A DNA stretch of 7,696 nucleotides from JAKVCB01 sp963578605 (lineage in GTDB: Bacteria; Planctomycetota; Planctomycetia; Pirellulales; Lacipirellulaceae): the NCBI GenBank assembly GCA_963578605.1, contig CAUZEA010000183.1, positions 1 to 7,696 on the forward strand, read 5' to 3'. Shown here one piece after another: positions 1 through 6,700 of the stretch. The notes beneath the pieces were generated by a model that had not been told where the DNA came from, searched no databases, and saw only the letters and a program-made list of their open reading frames with translations. Both the position numbers and the translations under genes were made by a program. Position 1 is the stretch's first letter. Each line of letters starts with the position of its first letter.

Positions 1-1652
1 GTGGCTCGTTTAACCTCACGCAGGTGGGCAGCACGCTGGTGCTGGAATTCATCGGTGGCACGGCTGGTACGACCGGAGACTACAACGACGACGGCACCGT
101 GAACGCTGCCGACTACACCACGTGGCGGGACAATTTGGGCACGAACAATCCGCTGGCGAACGACCCGATTGGGGGCACGATTGGCCAGTCGCAGTACACC
201 CAGTGGAAAGACAATTTTGGAAACACCGCCAGTAGCTCGGCAACGGCCGTACCTGAACCATCGGCAGGGGCCCTTTTAGGGCTGGGCGTGCTTGGGCTGG
301 GCGTGCTTGCGCGTTGGGGACGAAGGCAGTTTGCAGCACAAGCCCTGACTGGACGATTTGCGTTGGCGATCATCATCCTGTTTGGATCGGCAGGGGTCGT
401 TGGTATCGGGACCGCCGGCGGCGAAACCTATCTCAAGGTCGAAACGTTCGACGGCGATCCCGGCTGGACGGGACTGAACAACCGGGGCCTTTATCAGGAT
501 TTTGGGATAAACCAAATGCCTCCATTTTGGGTCGTCACCCACTTCGCCCAAGGCGCCAACCCGGGTGAGATTGGCGGCAGTTTTGCAACCAATGCGCCCG
601 GCCAGTTTCCGGCTTACTTCGCCGACGACGTCGGCTCGATCGATCCACGCACCGAAGCCCTCACGATGGCCGGCAAGGCCAGGAATTACGGTGGCGATGG
701 CCAGATGTTCTACGGTTGGTTCGATAGGGACGGCACCCTTGCGCCTTTTTGGAATTCAGACGAATCCAGGAACTATCTCGACTTCATGGGTATTAGGACC
801 GACGACGATCGCTTCCAGCTGTTTGCCGGTACCGAATATCGCACCATTAACCCAAGACCTGGTACGGAGCCGTTTAGCTACCTGATGACCTACGACCCGA
901 ATGCCGGCGACTTCGGGCAATTGAGGGGAAGCATCAACGGCAGCCCGGAAACGGTCCTGGACCTGACCCTGGAGGCCAGGGACATGCTGCCCGCTTCCTT
1001 CGATTCGTTCGGGACGTTGGCGCATCAGAACAAGTCAGGCGAAATGCGCCTCGCCTTTTGGTATTACGATGACATCGTTTATTCAACCAGTGTGCCGCAA
1101 GACCCGATCACTACCATCCAATGGGTCGCGGACAATTCGCTCAATGCCGCGGCGGGAACTGGTTGGAGTCCACCCGTCAAGCCCACCTCCAACATGCTCA
1201 CCGCCATCCTCGGCGATGCTATTACGCAGCCGAGGGCCTTGTTCGCCGACTCTGACATCACGCTGAAGGCCGTCGAGTTCGACAGCCCTATTTCCTACAA
1301 CATCGGGGGACAGGGCAACTTTAACTTTGAAGCGGCAACGGGCAACTCCTCGCTTGACGTGCTGGACGGTAGTCACCAGTTCAAGATCCAAGTCAATGTC
1401 AAGAATGATATCGATGTGACGGTAGCGGCCGGCGCCACGATAACGTTTAACGAAGGTCTCTATTTAAACGGGTTCACGCTCCACAAGAGCGGTGATGGTG
1501 ACCTTGTGATCAACAACCGCCTGATTCTCGACGGCGGAATGATTACCGGTGTCGTGATCAATAACACGGCGGGTGTCCCCGAGCCCTCGACTCTCGTCCT
1601 GGTGAGCCTGGCGCTGTTGACCCTGGGACCGACCAGCCGCCACCGGCGGTGA
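1..1652 (+). CDS. Dual-module PEP-CTERM surface protein, copy 1 (5'-truncated by window edge)
   Basis: The frame is open from base 3 (reading GSFNLTQVGSTLVLEF), and this stretch matches residues about 535-548 of the complete copy downstream, so the real start lies left of the window and the GTG at 24 is not the start. What remains is the end of module A and all of module B. In order: a dockerin-like Ca-loop (DYNDDGTVNAAD, from base 78), VPEP plus helix plus RWGRR (from 249), an Arg-containing linker, a second hydrophobic segment ending near TAGGE (about 422), a LamG-like beta-sandwich, a beta-strand repeat region with LNGFTLHKSGDGDLVINN, and a final VPEP (1575) with helix and the short basic tail TSRHRR. 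It should be exported and anchored or released at the cell surface by an exosortase. No net indel separates it from copy 2 up to about base 1627. Substrate or partner is unknown. Confidence 0.9.
   Translation, partial: GSFNLTQVGSTLVLEFIGGTAGTTGDYNDDGTVNAADYTTWRDNLGTNNPLANDPIGGTIGQSQYTQWKDNFGNTASSSATAVPEPSAGALLGLGVLGLGVLARWGRRQFAAQALTGRFALAIIILFGSAGVVGIGTAGGETYLKVETFDGDPGWTGLNNRGLYQDFGINQMPPFWVVTHFAQGANPGEIGGSFATNAPGQFPAYFADDVGSIDPRTEALTMAGKARNYGGDGQMFYGWFDRDGTLAPFWNSDESRNYLDFMGIRTDDDRFQLFAGTEYRTINPRPGTEPFSYLMTYDPNAGDFGQLRGSINGSPETVLDLTLEARDMLPASFDSFGTLAHQNKSGEMRLAFWYYDDIVYSTSVPQDPITTIQWVADNSLNAAAGTGWSPPVKPTSNMLTAILGDAITQPRALFADSDITLKAVEFDSPISYNIGGQGNFNFEAATGNSSLDVLDGSHQFKIQVNVKNDIDVTVAAGATITFNEGLYLNGFTLHKSGDGDLVINNRLILDGGMITGVVINNTAGVPEPSTLVLVSLALLTLGPTSRHRR
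78..221 (+). other. Dockerin-like segment of copy 1
   Basis: The first half, DYNDDGTVNAAD followed by YTTWRDNLG, has an EF-hand-like Ca loop (D1, N3, D5, N9, D12). The second half, beginning DPIGGTIGQSQYTQW, is recognisably the same repeat but has lost the acidic ligands. Loop position 9 is Asn here and Asp in copy 2; both are normal in dockerins. In planctomycetes this kind of segment usually sits just before a PEP-CTERM tail, and a cohesin partner is not established. Confidence 0.7.
249..422 (+). other. Internal PEP-CTERM tail joined to internal signal-peptide-like helix (copy 1)
   Basis: It encodes VPEPS, a Gly/Leu/Val/Ala helix, the cluster ARWGRR, a linker QFAAQALTGRF, then ALAIIILFGSAGVVGIG and TAGGE. 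A PEP-CTERM signal normally ends a protein, but here the frame continues directly into what looks like the signal peptide of a second protein. The same arrangement occurs at 5615-5788. Confidence 0.75.
279..308 (+). repeat. 15-bp perfect tandem duplication inside PEP-CTERM helix (copy 1)
   Basis: The 15-mer gggctgggcgtgctt occurs twice head to tail (279-293, 294-308) and encodes GLGVL-GLGVL within the transmembrane helix. The same duplication is in copy 2 at 5645-5674, so it predates that duplication. Confidence 0.9.
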
Positions 1653-1882
1653 AGTCGGCCGCTTCGAGCGGAGCGTCATGGGAGAACTGGGGGCGGTGTG
1701 CCAGAGGTCGCTCCGAAGAAACTTTCCGTAACGGCCCCATCATGGCACATTGCGATACACCCAAGAACCACCGGGCGACGGTACCGGAAATCACGTGGTC
1801 ACTGCCGTCCTTCAGCATCAACTGGCAGACGCGGCGTGCTCAACTCGACCAATCAGGCGAGAGGTGTCACCGCGAAGGCCGA
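1653..1882. other. Intergenic stretch downstream of copy 1
   Basis: This is the space between the copy 1 stop and the 3' end of the decayed minus-strand gene. Two small GC-rich stem-loops lie at its left edge (CCGCC/GGCGG overlapping the stop, and CCGCT/AGCGG about 20 bp on), neither followed by a T tract. I see no gene. Open frames here have no ribosome binding site and no recognisable product. Confidence 0.4.
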
Positions 1883-2791
1883 TTACTCGCCACGCATCGC
1901 GAGGTAAAGGCCCGGCCCGAAGGCAAAAGCCAGCGGGGCCCCCAAGAAGAAGACTCCGATGCAACATAAAAGTAGGGATCCAAACACGATGAGTCCCGTA
2001 ACGATTAAACCCCCCAATATTGACCACCGAATTGCCCCCGAGCACGTACCTGCAGTAAGTTCGCGTGCGTAACGCAACGCCGCTCCGGCACTTGCTTACG
2101 TCGGTCCGGGGATCAAGGAGGGCGATCCAGGCCCAAGGTATCCAGGTTAGCGAGGCCACCCAGGCGATAATCAATAGCAGCCAGAACAGAACTATGAGGA
2201 TAGGCAGTACTGAGTCTGAGAACAACGATGGCTGTGCTTTGGCGTCTTCCTGGGCATCTTTTTGCAGCTGATTGGCTTTGTCCTTCTTCCCCGCTGCTTT
2301 CGCTTGTTGTTCTTTCTCCTCGACCGGTCAATTTTTTCCGAAGCCACTGATGAGTTTTTGCAGTGCGGGCTGATTCTGAGTAAATGCGCCGAATTCATTG
2401 GGTAGGGCGGGAACGACACAATCAGGGCTGGCAACAACAACACAAATTAGAAGAGACCAACCAACACCAAACTACCGTACATGTTAGATTTGGCAGGCTC
2501 GGGCGACGAACCGTTGGTGGCACGTTTCTGACGCGCGCGTCGAACGACATCGTACTTCAGGTGCGCCGCGAGTGGGACCCACACCAGCACCGACAGCAAC
2601 CAGGAACACACGCCGCCGCCTAAGGGTGGCAGACCAGCCCAAAGAGCGACCACAGAACTAACGATAAACAGCAGAGACATAACGATAATCAACAGTAGAC
2701 TCCACCCGAGCACCGCCCCGTAACAAGACGTAAAAACACCCCACATCCCTTTGTAGAGCCCGTCGAATCTAACGGATTGATTTGTTGACAT
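1883..2791 (-). pseudogene. Decayed multi-helix membrane protein gene (frameshifted, internal stop)
   Basis: Starting at ATG 2791, preceded 7 nt upstream by AAAGG, the minus strand encodes MSTNQSVRFDGLYKGMWGVF and two strong helices (residues about 27-54 and 61-78), then stops at TAA 2447-2449 after 114 residues. Coding character does not end there. The other frame continues with ALPNEFGAFTQNQPALQKL, meets a TGA at 2328-2330, then a Lys/Gln-rich stretch (EEKEQQAKAAGKKDKANQLQ) and a helix (VLPILIVLFWLLLIIAWVA). Near 2080-2098 the signal returns to the first frame: RYARELTAG, a helix region (ILGGLIVTGLIVFGSLLLCC) and the end GLYLAMRGE at TAA 1883-1885. Read through, this would be about 300 codons with at least four helices. 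The first 114 codons could still be expressed as a truncated protein. I do not recognise the family. Confidence 0.6.
2447..2791 (-). CDS. Small two-helix membrane protein, intact 5' part of the decayed gene
   Basis: This 114-codon open segment is the only part of the minus-strand locus that could still make a protein as it stands. ATG 2791 is preferred over the in-frame start at 2845 because it has an AAAGG Shine-Dalgarno at 2799-2803 with 7-nt spacing, and the 18 residues upstream are not hydrophobic. Residues 27-54 and 61-78 are hydrophobic and likely membrane-spanning. Residues 79-87 are basic (KYDVVRRAR), suggesting a cytoplasmic side. The C-terminal YGSLVLVGLF looks like the beginning of a third helix cut by the stop, and the same frame continues hydrophobic (FVLLLPALIVSF) after the TAA. 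That favours nonsense truncation over a natural end. Function unknown. Confidence 0.45.
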   Translation of the reverse strand: MSTNQSVRFDGLYKGMWGVFTSCYGAVLGWSLLLIIVMSLLFIVSSVVALWAGLPPLGGGVCSWLLSVLVWVPLAAHLKYDVVRRARQKRATNGSSPEPAKSNMYGSLVLVGLF

Positions 2792-2798
2792 TTCATTA

Positions 2799-2803
2799 CC
2801 TTT
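2799..2803 (-). promoter_or_regulatory. Ribosome binding site for the minus-strand membrane gene
   Basis: AAAGG on the minus strand, 7 nt before ATG 2791. It decides the start in favour of MSTNQ rather than the longer frame from 2845. Confidence 0.5.
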
Positions 2804-2854
2804 CTTTTGCGAATCAGGATACCTGGAACTAGCTGTTAAATACACCGCACCTGA

Positions 2855-2998
2855 TCACTCAGGCCGCCGCTGAACTTTTGCCATGTGAAGGGTCGGCCTG
2901 AAGGCGAAGACCAGCACATCCCGAACAAGTTCTCCGGAAAGCAAACCAACGAAACCATCCAAAGATGGTGAGGCCTGCATCGGTATATCCCCCAAACG
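2855..2998 (-). pseudogene. 3'-end remnant of a second copy of the minus-strand membrane gene
   Basis: This segment aligns with the 3' end of the pseudogene at 1883-2791, about 980 bp away and on the same strand. By eye 27 of 42 bases match ungapped around GG....GL..FG (2009-2017 and leftward versus 2989-2996 and leftward), and about 22 of 29 match near the 3' end, with shared core gccttc-ggccg. A net 2-nt gap between the two blocks breaks the frame here, which explains why the frame reads hydrophobic and then Arg/Pro-rich. Nothing similar to the 5' two-thirds of the gene is recognisable further right. It looks like an older, truncated tandem copy. Confidence 0.5.
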
Positions 2999-3680
2999 TC
3001 GTTCCGCGTGGGCACATTGAACTCGTGGCCGCTGCGGCAATTATTGTTGCTTCGAATCGTGGAGGACGATCACAACGAAAGATGCGATGAGCGTAAATGC
3101 AGGATGTCTTCTCGCAACTCAGACAACTGTTTTAGCTGGGGTAGTTGCCGCTGAGAATCTCGATTCCTGCACATATTGAACTCCCCACCGACCGCCTTTC
3201 TCGATTTGCAATTCGGGAACTATTAATGTCCGATACGGCGGGGAGTCAAGTCGCCTGATCCCGCGACGTGACAATCGCTACGACACGGTACAAGGACCAC
3301 CTCGCGACCTGCAGGCATCCCTCGAGCACAGCTGGAAGACAGTGGCGAAAGCGGCTCGATCAGATCATGAAGGCCCGGCACCAGGAAGCCGGTTGCGACG
3401 TGAGCATTGTCACAATCCTTCGTGTATTGGGTGTCGAGCGAACGGCCCACAACCTTTGCGTACGTACCCGGCCGATGGATGAGTTCGGTCTCGATCCGCG
3501 ACCGGTGAGCATCGAGTCGGTGTGCACACCGCCCGCGGGGCTGGCGGTTAAATCTTGGCGCCAGGGGGTGGGAAAAAGCCCTAAATACGCTGCATTTACC
3601 TTTATTAGTTGACATTTAGGATGTCCAGGATTAACATCCGACTTCACCGTACGGTTCGATGTGCGCATGTAGCATATAAT
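2999..3680. other. Unassigned region before copy 2
   Basis: About 680 bp without a supportable gene. Overlapping open frames exist on both strands (plus 3268-3612, 114 codons; minus 3223-3615, 130 codons), but neither has a Shine-Dalgarno, a recognisable motif or a hydrophobic signal, and they lie antisense to one another. A 6-bp perfect hairpin (GGATGT, 9-nt loop, ACATCC) sits at 3619-3639. It may be degraded coding or mobile DNA, but nothing proves it. Confidence 0.4.
3675..3680 (+). promoter_or_regulatory. Candidate -10 box (TATAAT) upstream of copy 2
   Basis: A perfect TATAAT lies 90 bp before the copy 2 ATG, just outside the leader shared with copy 3. No convincing -35 is present at 17 nt, and copy 3 has no TATAAT in the matching place, so it may be chance or specific to copy 2. 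Confidence 0.25.
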
Positions 3681-3769
3681 AACCGATTAGCGGACAATGG
3701 TTCTTAGCAGGACTCGAAAATTAGCGGTTAACGGTGCAACTGCTGCTTAAACTGTAACTGAGGGTACTC
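3681..3769 (+). promoter_or_regulatory. Conserved 5' leader of copy 2
   Basis: About 90 bp before the ATG match the leader of copy 3 (7229-7317) at constant offset 3548. The last 33 bp (actgctgcttaaactgtaac onward to the ATG) are identical. Upstream of this block similarity fades quickly. The leader is part of the duplicated unit and probably carries the signals for transcription or translation. The hexamers are not clear. Confidence 0.5.
3760..3764 (+). promoter_or_regulatory. Ribosome binding site of copy 2
   Basis: GAGGG five bases before ATG 3770, conserved exactly in copy 3. It fixes the start codon in front of a good signal peptide. Confidence 0.7.
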
Positions 3770-6700
3770 ATGAATTTCCACAGATGCGATTCTCATTCTC
3801 GGCGTGAATACCGGTTTGCTCTTGCGGCGATCTTGGGGGCTCTATCTTTGCTGGTCGCGGCACCCGCTACGGCCCAGGTCTTCCAGAAACAGAACAATTT
3901 TGATTCCGATCCAATGTGGGACGGATACGAGAATTCGCTGTTTGATGGAACCGATGTCATCCAGGACTTCGGTTACAGCTCCGATACCAATTTCGCCGGC
4001 GGCGCCCCGGGTGAGGTGGGAGGACTTATTCGTCGCGACAGGGCCTTCTACGCCGATAACGTCGGAGCGTTGGATCCTGCGACCACACCCCTTACGATGT
4101 CCGGGACAGCATCCTTTGGTAGTGCCGCTGGTTACCAAGGAAATGCAATCATCGGATGGTTTGATAAATTCGGCGAACTGTTATGGGAATCCCGCAGCGG
4201 GATAGATCTCATTGGATTTGTCACCGATGAAACCGAGTACATTGAAGTTAAGTTTAAAGGTAGAAACAGGGATGCAGCAGTAGTCACCAATGCGGCAGGC
4301 CAAACAATCAAAGAGGTTGGTCTTATCGACTCAGGAACCCCATTTACCTACGACGTCGCCTGGGACCCGTTCGGCGGTATCCATGGGACCGGTTCCCTTA
4401 CGGGAACCTTTGATGTCTCGGTCAACGGCACCGTCAGCACCTGGACGGGATGGATTGATAACATCGGCGACATCGAAAAGGATCGCCTGCCCCTGTTCAA
4501 TCGCTATGGAGTACTGGCTTTGTACAATCCGGCGTCCGGTCCCAATACGGTCGACTTTTTTATCGACGACATCAGCTACACCGCCTCCCCGCCGGTGCCC
4601 GATCCTACCAATTACCAGTGGAAGCTCGACGGACCGGGGGACTGGAACGTCGACGAGAACTGGGATTTGGGATATGCGCCACTAAACACACACACCACCG
4701 TCTTTGGCAGCACCATCAATCGGCCCTCGACGGTCTTCACCGAGACAAACGTCACGACCAATGGCGTGCGGTTCAACAGTGAGTACACCTACGGCATTGC
4801 CGGGGCACCGGGTACCAGCTTGACCCTCCAAGGCGATGCCAGCATTCAGATCGATCAGGGGACTCCTGAATTCCAACTGCCCGTGAACCTGGCTGCCGCA
4901 ACCACCATCGACGCGGCCGCCGACAGTTCGATCACGTTCGAAAATGTGTTCAATCTGAATGGGAACACGGCCACCAAGACCGGCGACGGGACAATGGTCC
5001 TTAACAATAACGCCTCTACCGGCACAGGCTCCCTGGAAGTCCAGGGCGGTACCCTCTCCGGTGCGGGAAAGCTCAGCGGAGACTTAACCGTACTGACCGG
5101 CGCGACCACCGCACCAGGTACCAGTGCCGGAATGCTAAAGGTGGGCGGTAACTACACGCAAAACGCCGGCGCTACACTGGCTGTTGAAATCGGCGGTACC
5201 CTCCCCGAGGAGAATTTCGACGTGCTCGCAATCACCGGGACGGCCAGCTTGGGGGGAACGCTCGACGTGGCGCTGATCGACAGCTATACCCCGGCCATCA
5301 ACGAACAGTTCACCATCCTGTCGGCGTCCAGTATCGGTGGCTCGCTCAGCCTGGGTGGTTCAGACGGTGGCTTGTTTAACCTCACGCAGGTGGGCAGCAC
5401 GCTGGTGCTGGAATTCATCGGTGGCACGGCTGGTACGACCGGAGACTACAACGATGACGGCACCGTGGACGCTGCCGACTACACCACGTGGCGGGACAAT
5501 TTGGGCACGAACAATCCGCTGGCGAACGACCCCGTTGGGGGCACGATTGGCCAGTCGCAGTACACCCAGTGGAAAGATAATTTTGGAAACACCGCCAGTA
5601 GCTCGGCAACGGCCGTACCTGAACCATCGGCAGGGGCCCTTTTAGGGCTGGGCGTGCTTGGGCTGGGCGTGCTTGCGCGGTGGGGACGAAGGCAGTTTGC
5701 AGGGCGAGCCCTGACCGGACGATCTGCCTTGGCGATCATCATCCTGTGCGGATCAGCAGGGGTCGTTGGTATCGGGACCGCCAGCGGCGAAACCTATCTC
5801 AAGGTCGAAACGTTCGACGGCGATCCCGGCTGGACGGGACTGAACAACCGGGGCCTTTATCAGGACTTTGGTATAAACCAAATACCCCCATTTTGGATCG
5901 TCACCCACCTTGCCCAAGGCGCCAACCCGGGTGAGATCGGCGGCAGTTTTGCAACCAATACCCCCGCCCAGTTTCCGGCTTACTTCGCCGACGACGTTGG
6001 TTCGATCGACCCCCGCACCGAAGCCCTCACGATGGCCGGCAAAACCAAGTATTACCAAGGCCGGGGCCAGATGTTCTACGGCTGGTTCGATAAAAACGGT
6101 ACCCTTGGGCCTTTTTGGAATTCAGACGAATCCAGGAACTATCTGGACTTCATGGGTGTTATGACCGATGACGAATCTTTCACGTTGTTTGCCGGCACCG
6201 AATCTCGTGTAATTACGCCAAGAATTGGCAGGGAACCGTTTGGCTACCTGGTGACCTACAACCCGAACGGCGGCGACTTCGGGCAATTAAGGGGCAGCAT
6301 CAACGGAAGTCCGGAAACGGTGCTCGACCTGACCGAGGAGGCCAGGAACCAGCTACCCGTTTCGTTCGACTCGTTCGGGGGGATGGCCGTTGAGAACAAG
6401 TCAGCCGATTTACGCTCCGCCTTTTGGTATTACGATGACATCGTTTATTCGACCAGCGTGCCGCAAGATCCGATTACGACCATCCAGTGGGTGTCGGACA
6501 AATCACTCAACGCCGCGGCGGGAGCTGGTTGGAGTCCCCCCTTCGAGCCCACCTCGAACGAACTGACGGGCGTTTTTGGTCCTCGGATTACGCAGCCACG
6601 GGTCCTGTTCGCCGACTCCGACATCACGCTGAAGGCCGTCGAGTTCGACAGCCCCATTTCCTACGGCGTCGCAGGACAGGGCACCTTTAACTTCGAGGCA

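Noticed and set aside
1633..1671. GC-rich stem-loops at the copy 1 stop as a terminator
   Set aside because: Stems of only 5 bp and no T tract.
3181..3245. Inverted repeat ctccccaccg / cggcggggag as possible element ends
   Set aside because: One mismatch in 10, only 45 bp between, no target duplication and no transposase.
3268..3612. Plus-strand 114-codon open frame (GTG start) and antisense 3223-3615 frame
   Set aside because: No Shine-Dalgarno, no recognisable domain, and the two frames overlap almost fully on opposite strands; I cannot choose either as real.
3601..3615. Minus-strand MSTNK at 3615 resembling MSTNQ at 2791, as a possible 5' end of the second membrane-gene copy
   Set aside because: Only about 15 bases agree and the following residues do not, so it may be chance.
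3646..3658. CCGTACGGTTCG resembling the 3' strand of a group II intron domain V
   Set aside because: The pairing GAGCCG strand and GAAA loop are absent upstream and there is no reverse transcriptase.
5729..5731. TTG as an internal start for module B as a separate gene
   Set aside because: The open frame runs through from module A, the upstream GGA is weak, and the position would remove the basic n-region of the signal segment. Not excluded by sequence alone.
5415..5742. Long antisense frames over the dockerin/PEP-CTERM segment, also present in copy 1
   Set aside because: They are shared only because the sense gene is duplicated; composition is Cys/Arg/Pro/Ser-rich with no start signal.
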